Source: Planctomycetaceae bacterium
Lineage (GTDB): Bacteria > Planctomycetota > Planctomycetia > Pirellulales > Pirellulaceae
NCBI GenBank assembly: GCA_005798335.1
Contig: SYJV01000285.1
Coordinates: 1-64,000 of the forward strand
Length of the DNA stretch: 64,000 nucleotides
Direction: 5' to 3'
Shown here: positions 44,391 through 51,561 of the stretch, one piece after another
How positions within the stretch are numbered: the first letter of the stretch is position 1
How the letters are laid out: every line of letters starts with the position of its first letter
Position numbers and translations under genes: made by a program
Notes under the pieces: model-generated
Seen by the model: the letters and a program-made list of their open reading frames with translations, nothing else
Told to the model about the DNA's origin: nothing
Database searches by the model: none

Positions 44391-45710
44391 ATGAAACCGT
44401 TCGCGAGCTTATTGTTTTTTTCGGTCCTTGTGATCGTCAGCGGCTGCGCTCGCAATCAGGACTATCCATCGCAACCCATTACGCTGGTTTGTCCTTGGTC
44501 TGCGGGTGGTGGAACGGATCGCGTCTCGCGTCAAATTGCGGCTCAATTGGAACGCGAAATGAGCGTACCAGTCAACGTTGTCAATGCCACGGGCGGTTCC
44601 GGCGTAACCGGTCACACTCGCGGGGCTCTAGCGAGGCCCGATGGCTATACCATCACGATGATGACTGTGGAACTGAGCATGTTGCATTGGCGCGGACTGA
44701 CGAACATTTCGTACCAAGATTTCTCGCCGATTATTCAGCTCAATCGCGATAGCGCGGCAATCTTTGTCCAAGAGAATAGTCCATACAAGCGACTGGCAGA
44801 TCTTGAAGAGGCGATTCGCGCCAATCCAGGCAAACTGAAAGCGAGCGGCACAGCTCAGGGTGGTATCTGGCATGTAGCGGTGGCTGGTTGGTTGAATGCT
44901 TGCGGACTGAAGGGTGACGCCGCAAACTGGATTTCGATCAATGGTGCCGGCCCATCTCTGCAGGAACTGTACGCTGGTGGAGTTGACTTCGTCTGTTGTG
45001 CTCTGCCAGAAGCGGAGGCCATGGTCTCCAGCAAGAAAGTGCGCAGCTTGGGCCTGATGGCTGAACAGCGGCTAGCGCAATTCAAAGACGTGCCCACATT
45101 TCGTGAACAAGGCCGAGACTGGTTGATCGCGGGTTGGCGAGGCATCGGTGTGCCCAAGCAAACTCCTGCGGACAGAATCGACAAACTCTCCAAAGCGTTG
45201 CGAAAAGTGGCGGCTAGCGACGAGTTCACCAAGTTCATGCAGAATGCTGGTTTCGATATTTCCATCGAACTGACGGAGCAGTATGTTGCCACGCTTGCAG
45301 CACAAGACGACCTGTTTCACGGAATTCTGGCCAGCGATGCGTTTGAGCATGTTAGCGCCGAGCATTTTGGATTGATGGTCTTTCCAGGTGCTACAGGCAT
45401 GTTGTTGATCCTCGCGGTGTGCTGGATCGCTGTGAATGATCGGCAGCGCAAGAAAATTCAATTTCGTATTCAATCTCGCGCTGGACTGAACGTAATCGCC
45501 GTTGTGTCAGCGATCGTCTTGTTTATCGTCTTGGTCGAGCCGCTGGGTTTTGTACTGACAACGGCGCTAATCTTGTTGTCGCTCTCGTTGGTGTTGCGAG
45601 TTCGATATTCGATAGCACTGGCGACATCCTGTTTGACGAGCATCCTGATCTATCAAGTGTTTGCGGCCGTCTTGCGAGTGCCGCTGCCGCGCGGAATTCT
45701 AGGCTGGTGA
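44391..45710 (+). CDS. Tripartite tricarboxylate transporter, TctC-TctB fusion
   Basis: The product is 439 residues. Residues 1-18 form a lipoprotein signal ending in VSG before Cys19. Residues about 25-320 are a TctC-type solute-binding domain, with SAGGGTD at 37-43, GGSG at 68-71 and a run 'ARPDGYT' after it. From residue 326 the sequence becomes a TctB/DUF1468 membrane protein with about four hydrophobic helices (about 329-348, 367-383, 384-403, 406-428) and ends with VPLPRG, typical of TctB. TctC normally captures a carboxylate in the periplasm and TctB is the small membrane subunit; here one chain does both. The gene is followed after nine bases by tctA, so the operon encodes all three functions. 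Start chosen at 44391, with GGATAAGAG just before it. Substrate cannot be told from sequence. The fusion seems real because there is no stop or start between the parts. Confidence 0.88.
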   Translation: MKPFASLLFFSVLVIVSGCARNQDYPSQPITLVCPWSAGGGTDRVSRQIAAQLEREMSVPVNVVNATGGSGVTGHTRGALARPDGYTITMMTVELSMLHWRGLTNISYQDFSPIIQLNRDSAAIFVQENSPYKRLADLEEAIRANPGKLKASGTAQGGIWHVAVAGWLNACGLKGDAANWISINGAGPSLQELYAGGVDFVCCALPEAEAMVSSKKVRSLGLMAEQRLAQFKDVPTFREQGRDWLIAGWRGIGVPKQTPADRIDKLSKALRKVAASDEFTKFMQNAGFDISIELTEQYVATLAAQDDLFHGILASDAFEHVSAEHFGLMVFPGATGMLLILAVCWIAVNDRQRKKIQFRIQSRAGLNVIAVVSAIVLFIVLVEPLGFVLTTALILLSLSLVLRVRYSIALATSCLTSILIYQVFAAVLRVPLPRGILGW

Positions 45711-45719
45711 AAATCGAAG

Positions 45720-47240
45720 ATGAGTGATGCTTTAGTCCAAGCTGTCAACAATGTCTTGCTCGACCCAATGGTTTGGGGCATCATCATTGCCGCTGCCATC
45801 TACGGAATATTCATCGGTGCGATGCCAGGCTTGACCGCCACGATGGGAGTTGCCCTGTTTGTGCCGATGACCTTTTGGTTGGACCCAGTGCCAGCGTTGG
45901 CGGCGATCGTGACGATGGTGGCCTGCGCAATCTTTGCGGGCGATATCCCTACGACTCTCGTGCGCATTCCTGGTACACCGGCCTCGGCGGCTTACGCTGA
46001 CGATGCTTATGGAATGAATCTCAAAGGACGCGCTGGGCCGGCGCTGGGGATCGCGCTCTGGTTCAGCGTGGTTGGTGGGCTGTTCGGTTCAGTGGTGCTG
46101 ATATTGCTTGGACATCAGTTAGCTAAGATTGCGGGATGGTTCAGTGTATCGGAATATTTTTGGTTGTATCTAATGGGGTTGAGCTGTGCGGTAATCGTCG
46201 GCCAATCGTCCGTACTACGAGCCGTTATCGGGTTACTGTGCGGATTGCTATTGTCAACCGTTGGGCTCAGCGCCGTGCATGGCCAGGCTCGTTTTACGTT
46301 TGGGCAACCCGAGCTGTTTCAGGGAATCAACTTTATACCTGCGATGATTGGTTTGTTCGGTGTATCGGAAGTTCTGAGGAACGCGATGAACATGGAAAGC
46401 CAAACGTCTCTGCCTGCGGCAATTCGAGTTCCTAAGTACCAAGGAATTATTCGTTCGGCGATGGTGTTGTTTGGTCAACGGATTCCGGCTTGGATTCGTT
46501 CGAGTGTGATCGGTACGTTGATCGGAATCCTACCCGGAGCTGGTGCGGATATCGCCGCTTGGGTGTGTAGCGCAACTTCGAAACGGTTCAGCAAGACTCC
46601 GCAAGAGTACGGAAAAGGATCGGCAGAGTGTATCGCGGATGCCTGTTCCGGTAATTCGGCGTCATTGGCCGGAGCATGGATACCAGCACTAGTGTTTGGT
46701 ATTCCAGGAGATTCCGTCACCGCGATCGTGATCGGAGTTTTGTATATGAAGAACCTCAAGCCTGGTCCAGAGATTTTTGAAGCGCAGGGCGGGTTAGTCT
46801 ACAGCATCTATTTGATCTTTCTGGTGGCCAATCTGATCATGCTGCCTATCGGCCTGGTGGCAATTCGCGTGGGTGGTTTGGCGATGAGCATTCCACGTCC
46901 GATCTTGCTGCCAATCATTCTCATCTTTTGCATCGTCGGTTCTTATGCCGTAAACGCAAGCTTATTTGATGTCGGATTGATGCTGGCCTTTGGGCTCATT
47001 GGTCTCGTTTGCGAATTCTGGCGCATCTCAATCGGTGCGATGGTCTTGGGGATCATCTTGGGTGGTCCGCTGGAAGAACGATTTGTCCAAACGCTGAGTG
47101 GCAGCCATAGTTCGTTGTTAGGTTTTGTCGATCGTCCCGCAGCAGCAATTCTCGCAATCATTTGTGCAGCCCTCTGGACAGCGGCCGCGATTTCAGCCCT
47201 GCGGACGCGCGAGCCCGCAGATGAGAGCAACCTTGCGTGA
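45720..47240 (+). CDS. tctA: Tripartite tricarboxylate transporter, large membrane subunit TctA
   Basis: The product is 506 residues, the usual length for TctA, and very hydrophobic (about a dozen membrane segments). The family's glycine-rich motifs are present in both halves: GAMPGLTATMG at residues 33-43 and GILPGAGADIAAW in the second half, followed by GNSASLAGAWIPALVFGIPG and GVLYMKNLKPGP. TctA forms the transport channel that moves the carboxylate delivered by TctC across the inner membrane using the ion gradient. It starts nine bases after the TctC-TctB fusion stop, so the two are co-transcribed. The preceding AAGA is a weak ribosome site. It ends 15 bp from the convergent fabI stop. 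Confidence 0.93.
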   Translation: MSDALVQAVNNVLLDPMVWGIIIAAAIYGIFIGAMPGLTATMGVALFVPMTFWLDPVPALAAIVTMVACAIFAGDIPTTLVRIPGTPASAAYADDAYGMNLKGRAGPALGIALWFSVVGGLFGSVVLILLGHQLAKIAGWFSVSEYFWLYLMGLSCAVIVGQSSVLRAVIGLLCGLLLSTVGLSAVHGQARFTFGQPELFQGINFIPAMIGLFGVSEVLRNAMNMESQTSLPAAIRVPKYQGIIRSAMVLFGQRIPAWIRSSVIGTLIGILPGAGADIAAWVCSATSKRFSKTPQEYGKGSAECIADACSGNSASLAGAWIPALVFGIPGDSVTAIVIGVLYMKNLKPGPEIFEAQGGLVYSIYLIFLVANLIMLPIGLVAIRVGGLAMSIPRPILLPIILIFCIVGSYAVNASLFDVGLMLAFGLIGLVCEFWRISIGAMVLGIILGGPLEERFVQTLSGSHSSLLGFVDRPAAAILAIICAALWTAAAISALRTREPADESNLA

Positions 47241-47255
47241 TCGATCGCGCGCGGA

Positions 47256-48086
47256 TCAAGCCGTTTTATCGCGTTTCATTTTGTCGAGCAATCGACCGGG
47301 GCTGCCCATCATGTTGTAGCCACCGTCGACATGCATCGTTTCGCCAGTCATGCCATCGCTGATACTGCTCAACAGAAATGCACCGGTGCGGCCAACTTCT
47401 TCATGGGATACGTTACGTCCCAGTGGAGCCATGTGTTCGTACAAGTGGAGCATTTCGTCAACACCAGCAGCGCGGCCCGCCAAAGTTCGCAACGGACCGG
47501 CGCTCAGCGCGTTGACACGTATTCCGGCTGGCCCCAAATCGTATGCCAAGTATCGGACTGTGGCTTCGAGCGCTGCTTTGCAGATTCCCATCACATTATA
47601 TCCAGGGACACATTTCTCGCCGCCAAAGTACGTCATCGCGGCGATCGATGCGCCTTGATTGAGAATTCCGCGAGCAGCATTGGCGACCGCGATCAAGCTG
47701 TAACAGCTTACGTCCATCGCCATCTTGAATCCCTCCCGGCTGGTTTCGATAGTGTCGCGAGCCAAATCATTGCGGTCAGCAAAAGCAATTGAATGCAATA
47801 GAAAATCGATCTTGCCGAAATGTTCAGCGGCAGTCTGCATCACTTGGGCGATGTTCGAATCCTGTTGAACATCGAGCGGGACGAGGAACTTTGCCAGCTC
47901 GCATTTGTCGGTCAACTGGCTGACTCGCCTCCGGTTCCGTTGGCGTTCGTCATCCTCGCGGTCCGGCAAATGGGTAAACCCACATTGGCCGCCGCCAGCC
48001 ATGATCTGTTGCGCGATGGCCCAGGCGATCGAATTCTCATTGGCGACGCCGAGAATCAGGCCCTTTTTTCCTTCAAAAGAGATCAT
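47256..48086 (-). CDS. fabI: Enoyl-[acyl-carrier-protein] reductase (NADH) FabI
   Basis: The product is 276 residues, a normal FabI length. It catalyses the last reduction of each fatty acid elongation round, enoyl-ACP to acyl-ACP, in the cytoplasm. A divergent short-chain dehydrogenase fold is visible: cofactor loop GVANENSIAWAIA at residues 13-25, LDV at 71-73 and HSIAFA at 98-103. The FabI catalytic set is Tyr153 (TYFGG), Tyr163 (GYNVMG) and Lys170 (ICKAALEA), as in the Escherichia coli enzyme (Tyr146, Tyr156, Lys163). NALSAGPLRTLAGR and the C-terminal GMTGETMHVDGGYN are also typical. The gene stands alone, convergent with tctA, with 15 bp between the stops; no other fatty acid gene is nearby. 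The ribosome site before ATG 48086 is weak. Confidence 0.95.
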   Translation of the reverse strand: MISFEGKKGLILGVANENSIAWAIAQQIMAGGGQCGFTHLPDREDDERQRNRRRVSQLTDKCELAKFLVPLDVQQDSNIAQVMQTAAEHFGKIDFLLHSIAFADRNDLARDTIETSREGFKMAMDVSCYSLIAVANAARGILNQGASIAAMTYFGGEKCVPGYNVMGICKAALEATVRYLAYDLGPAGIRVNALSAGPLRTLAGRAAGVDEMLHLYEHMAPLGRNVSHEEVGRTGAFLLSSISDGMTGETMHVDGGYNMMGSPGRLLDKMKRDKTA

Positions 48087-48157
48087 AAATCTATCCGTTC
48101 TGTGCTTGAGTTGCTTGATTGGTCAGCGTCAGATTCTTCGAGAATCGATTTGCTGGA

Positions 48158-48319
48158 CTAGTGCAAAGTCACAATTAGATTTTTTGGGTAGCGGAAGCCG
48201 TCAAAGCATGCGTATTGGGTCCGACAGACCTCAACCGATATTGAACGAAAGTACGAAAGATTGAACGAAAGTACGAAAGCCTTGACGGCTTCCGCTACCC
48301 AATAATTTGGTTGCACTAG
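48158..48319. repeat. Palindromic element 2 (162 bp) with terminal inverted repeats
   Basis: Outer ends CTAGTGCAA (48158-48166) and TTGCACTAG (48311-48319) are exact inverse copies. An inner perfect 21-bp inverted repeat lies at 48184-48204 and 48282-48302 (core GGGTAGCGGAAGCCGTC). Inside the loop a 20-bp unit is tandemly duplicated (48240-48259, 48260-48279). The layout is that of a MITE-like element. It fills most of the gap between fabI and the lactonase-like gene. No clear target duplication was seen. Confidence 0.8.
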
Positions 48320-48348
48320 GATAGTCGTCGCACGAGATTCTGCCTACC

Positions 48349-49425
48349 TCAGTTACTGGGCGCGACGCGATACGCGGATTTGCCGGGAATTGTGGTTCGA
48401 ATGGCAAGCAACTTGGTGCCACAGGTCACGAACAGCGTCTTCAGGTCTTTCCCGCCAAAGGCGCAATTCGTAACAGTATCTTCAGGAGTTTCGCGAAACG
48501 CCAGCAGTTTGCCCGCTGGCGAAATGACGTGGATGCCCGGTTTGGTGTCCAGGGTTTCCGAAGTATTTCTTGGTTTGTGAAGGCCAGCGGCCACGTAGAG
48601 ATTGCCCGCTTCGTCGATGCGCATGCCGTCACCACTGCGCCCTGGGTAGAAATCGATCAGCATGCGACCATTTGCTACCGATCCATCGTCTCGTAAATCA
48701 TACACACGAATATCGCGATGGAGGTTGGCATCTGGATGAGCTTCGATAACGTACAGTTTCGAATTATCGGGAGATGTCACCAAGCCGTTAGGCATATGGA
48801 CGTCTGGCCAAGCCAAGATCTGATCGACTTTGCCGTCCGAATCGATGCGATAGACCGCCTTGGTATTCTCGCCCGCAACATCCTCCGACGCCGTGCGTGA
48901 ACTGAAGTACACTCGGCCTTTGCCATCCAAGCAAAGATCGTTCGGTTTGGCCAGCAATTTTCCACCAAACTTGTCCGCGATAACCGCGATCTTGCCAGTC
49001 TTCGCATCCGCACGCGTAACGCGCCGCGTACTCCCTTCGCAGGCTAGCAGGCTTCCATCGGGCGCGAAACAAAGCCCGTTGGTCTCATTGCTGCCAGCTC
49101 GAAATAGGCTCAACTTCTTGGTTTGCGAATCCCACTTTAATATCTTGCTGACCGGTACGTTGGTAAATAAAAAGTTCCCATCTCCGTCTCCCGCTGGACC
49201 TTCGGTAAAAACCTCCCTGTCTTCAATCGTCGCCAGAATTTCAACTTGCCCAAGATACTTGTCTGACTCCAGTCTCGAGTAATCAGTAGGCTTGGCAAGT
49301 GTTGTTCGTTGACAAACCAGCACAGCGCACGCGGCGCACGCAAGTGCAACGCCACGCAGAAAACCGCGACGAATGATTCGATTCGCGTTCATCGAAACAG
49401 CATTGGGGCCAGTCAACTTCTTCAT
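48349..49425 (-). CDS. Exported SMP-30/gluconolactonase-like protein
   Basis: The product is 358 residues. The N-terminus has a Tat-type signal with twin arginines at 19-20 (RRGFLRG), a hydrophobic stretch to about residue 38 and a possible cleavage site after TTLA. The rest is a six-bladed SMP-30/gluconolactonase propeller with repeated 'DGxGxLY' blades. Likely metal ligands by family comparison are Glu75 (FTEGPAGD), Asn162 (KPNDL), Asn213 (MPNGL) and Asp266 (GDGMRID). The family hydrolyses sugar lactones or similar esters; the actual substrate is unknown. Start 49425 is supported by GAGGA at the right distance. The gene stands alone between two palindromic elements. Confidence 0.88.
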   Translation of the reverse strand: MKKLTGPNAVSMNANRIIRRGFLRGVALACAACAVLVCQRTTLAKPTDYSRLESDKYLGQVEILATIEDREVFTEGPAGDGDGNFLFTNVPVSKILKWDSQTKKLSLFRAGSNETNGLCFAPDGSLLACEGSTRRVTRADAKTGKIAVIADKFGGKLLAKPNDLCLDGKGRVYFSSRTASEDVAGENTKAVYRIDSDGKVDQILAWPDVHMPNGLVTSPDNSKLYVIEAHPDANLHRDIRVYDLRDDGSVANGRMLIDFYPGRSGDGMRIDEAGNLYVAAGLHKPRNTSETLDTKPGIHVISPAGKLLAFRETPEDTVTNCAFGGKDLKTLFVTCGTKLLAIRTTIPGKSAYRVAPSN

Positions 49426-49431
49426 CGGAGT

Positions 49432-49436
49432 TCCTC
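49432..49436 (-). promoter_or_regulatory. Ribosome binding site of the SMP-30-like gene
   Basis: GAGGA lies six bases before the ATG at 49425 on the minus strand and decides for this start over the internal Met12. Confidence 0.65.
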
Positions 49437-49520
49437 GCGGTAATAGTAAGAGTGAGCACGGTAGTCACTAATGGTTGCGCGAGATCATTCATTTGTCAAC
49501 TTGCTCGCTGCCACCTTCGC

Positions 49521-49625
49521 TAAGGATCGGCACAGAAATAAGTGTCGCCTTTCGCTCCTCGAAAGTGCGTACTTTCGCGGTGCGAAAGGCGACAATTCGG
49601 ACATTTTATTTCTGCGCCGGTCCTA
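49521..49625. repeat. Palindromic element 3 (105 bp)
   Basis: TGTCGCCTTTCGC (49543-49555) is an exact inverse of 49582-49594. Outside it, the 49521-49541 segment (core CAGAAATAA) pairs imperfectly with 49606-49625. Inside is a further small hairpin, CGAAAGT (49560-49566) with ACTTTCG (49571-49577). It differs in sequence from elements 1 and 2 and lies about 95 bp upstream of the SMP-30-like start. Confidence 0.75.
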
Positions 49626-49732
49626 AAATGTCACGTGTTCAACGTGTTTCGAATTTTCAGTTTTGCGGCCAGAAGCGAAAAAAGACTCTCCCATTGGATG
49701 CACTATTTCGGTCCAATTATTCCTGTTTCCAT

Positions 49733-50042
49733 TCAAGGTTCCCGGTTGCCAAAGTTGTCGTGGAGGCCCAGGTCGATAGGATCGTGCTCGTTGACGCGGA
49801 GGATCAGCCGATCGTCGCATGCCAACTGGAACCGCGCGGTGAAATCTTTGGAAGCGTGCAAAATGCACCGGGCCGACGCCGCGCCAACATCGAATACGCC
49901 GACGCCACGCTTTTCGGGCCGATGCACGTGTCCGAAGTCCACAAAGCCGTGCGTCGCCAACCGGCTGGTCCATCCCTGAGGGTCAAAGGTCTGCTGCGGC
50001 AAAGGGGGCGTGGCAACATCGAGGACCAGGTTCAACCAGCGG
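49733..50042 (-). pseudogene. Fragment of an unrecognised gene (C-terminal type, no start)
   Basis: Just after the DUF4058 stop, in another minus frame, about 100 codons read like real protein: LVLDVATPPLPQQTFDP, THGFVDFGHVHRPEKRG, FTARFQLACDDRLILRVNEH and LHDNFGNREP, then TGA. It resembles a beta-sandwich of the kind seen at the C-termini of planctomycete enzymes ('F.A.FQLA.DD...L.VN'), but I cannot name a family. There is no start codon with a ribosome site and no upstream domain in any frame, because the DUF4058 gene occupies that space. It is probably a remnant left by a deletion. Confidence is moderate. Confidence 0.4.
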
Positions 50043-50054
50043 CCGCTGTCGGAT

Positions 50055-50855
50055 CTAGGCCGTGGTTTTTCCTCGTCGTGCAGCCAACAGCTTTTCAATC
50101 CAGGCGCGGTCAAGTTCTTTGAGCGGTGGGCTTGGGTCGATGCTATAGTCAATATCGTCGTAGCGGCCATTGCGGTAGCAACGATCGATGATTGCCTGCA
50201 GATCCAGCGGGACATCTTGATCGGTTTCGCGCAAGGGAATCTTGATCGTTGGCAGTGGTCTGTCGAGCGGCACTGCGTACAGCTCGAAATAGCCGGGCTT
50301 CCATCCGCGAGTGACGCAGACACTGTACGTCGTTTGATGCGATTGTGGCACAAGCCCCTTGGAAACCGCTAGCACTCGTTTGCCACCGCGCAATAAGTCA
50401 ATTTCCACCAGATTCACGGTCGCTCGGCGAATTTCGCGTTGTTTTTGAAGATACTTTTCCTGACCATCGCCCGCGTACTTGTTCGACGCGCTCAGCAACT
50501 CGATCACTGTCACGACACGATTCCCTGACCCGACATCGATAATTTCGATGAAGCCCTCCGTCGGTGGCTCGGGGTCGCCGTAGATAATGATCGGTTCGGT
50601 GTCGGAACGTTCCTTGGCCAACGTAGCGACTGTGGAATCGCGCACGCCGCGCCTTTCGATGACATGCAAATCGGGGTACAGACTGCGCGCATCGCCTACG
50701 TCAGGTTCAACAAATACACGCTCTTCCAAGCGAGCCCGCAAACTGTTTGGTAGGTACTCTTGCATGTCATCGCATGCGTATGTCAGGAAACGATGATGCA
50801 CGTCTCGCCAATGATCTTCCAAGTATGGATCCATGCCAGGAAACGGACTATTCAT
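50055..50855 (-). CDS. DUF4058 family protein
   Basis: The product is 266 residues, as usual for DUF4058, a family seen mostly in cyanobacteria and planctomycetes with no established function. The N-terminal signature PFPGMDPYLE at residues 4-13 followed by W and DVH is clear. A central VTVIELLSASNK and a later NLVEIDLLRGGKR are the other conserved blocks. No signal peptide or membrane segment is visible, so a cytoplasmic location is likely. The start at 50855 has GAAGAG a few bases upstream. It stands alone between two gene remnants, which suggests this gap has been a deletion-prone region. Confidence 0.88.
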   Translation of the reverse strand: MNSPFPGMDPYLEDHWRDVHHRFLTYACDDMQEYLPNSLRARLEERVFVEPDVGDARSLYPDLHVIERRGVRDSTVATLAKERSDTEPIIIYGDPEPPTEGFIEIIDVGSGNRVVTVIELLSASNKYAGDGQEKYLQKQREIRRATVNLVEIDLLRGGKRVLAVSKGLVPQSHQTTYSVCVTRGWKPGYFELYAVPLDRPLPTIKIPLRETDQDVPLDLQAIIDRCYRNGRYDDIDYSIDPSPPLKELDRAWIEKLLAARRGKTTA

Positions 50856-51561
50856 CGCATGCTCTTCAAATTAGTGCCTATCCACTCCAAACACGCCATG
50901 GATCAGTGGCCGATATAGTTTATTGTAATGGTTATGGTGTTCGCACACCAAGCCCAAAGATGTTGGAAATCGTTCCCTTTCCGCTCACAAGCAGCATGTC
51001 CAGTTCAGACATACTTTTCAGGTGCCTACCCACTGCTGCCGGATGATCTGAAGTTTAAATACGACCGACCGCACCGCGATTCCTAGTTGAATCGCAATTT
51101 CCTGGTTCGTATTCCCATCCCGGCCGAGGTTTTGTCGATCATTTCTTCAAACACGGATTCTCCGCAAACGAGTCCTCCGCCGCATTTGGACTCGCGACGA
51201 ACGTCGACGGAAGTCGCGACCGATTTGGCAATAGATCAGCTTCCTAAAGAGGATCGGCCTTGCTTGCGCGACGGGCTGGTACCGGTGGATATCGCCGTGA
51301 TGGGCGTCGATCGCAAGGACGAAGGTAGAAGCGAGAATTCTGCTGTCGAATCGGTGCCTCAATTCATCGTGCTCTAGGCGAACCCGCTACCGTCAATGAG
51401 CAACGACGATTGGTCGTCGATGCTAGTGAAAGTGAAATTGAGGCGTAACAAAACGAATTGACGAAACAGGGATTCGTTTTCCTCGCAATCACTGATTTGT
51501 GCTTGGGGAACGGGAGAAATAGTAGAAAAATGGTCGCATGCAATCGTCCGCGATGCAATAG
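50856..51561. other. Intergenic region between the DUF4058 gene and the second giant gene
   Basis: No intact gene seen. It holds the ECF sigma factor remnant at 51018-51262. Positions 50856-51017 should contain the DUF4058 promoter. Positions 51263-51561 lie just beyond the 3' end of the second giant gene; no clear terminator hairpin with a T-tract was found there. Confidence 0.55.
51018..51262 (-). pseudogene. Decayed planctomycete-type ECF sigma factor (C-terminal part)
   Basis: Three pieces in two frames resemble this family. Around 51205-51250 reads FRKLIYCQIGRDFRR, like the end of region 2. Around 51145-51190, in another frame, reads KCGGGLVCGESVFE, the linker usually seen as 'KRGGGxVRGES'. 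At 51018-51120, back in the first frame, reads NTNQEIAIQLGIAVRS, followed by a KLQIIRQQW ending, matching region 4 ('TNEEIAExLGxSxRTVxRKLxxIRxxW'). The linker and region 4 are separated by only some tens of bases, where intact proteins have about 50 residues, so there is an internal deletion as well as frameshifts. In planctomycetes such sigma factors often lie near giant surface protein genes. Not functional. Confidence 0.55.

Noticed and set aside
44176..44394. Plus-strand frame of 72 codons overlapping the transporter start by four bases (ATGA)
   Set aside because: The overlap resembles translational coupling, but the translation has no recognisable features and no ribosome site.
47238..47258. 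Near-palindrome TGATCGATCGCGCGCGGATCA between the tctA and fabI stops as a shared terminator
   Set aside because: The pairing is imperfect and there is no T-tract on either side, so a terminator call is not supported.
49475..50122. Plus-strand frame of 215 codons
   Set aside because: It spans palindromic element 3 and runs antisense to the protein-like fragment; no domain recognised.
51087..51377. Plus-strand frame of 96 codons
   Set aside because: It is antisense to the sigma factor remnant and has no domain or ribosome site.
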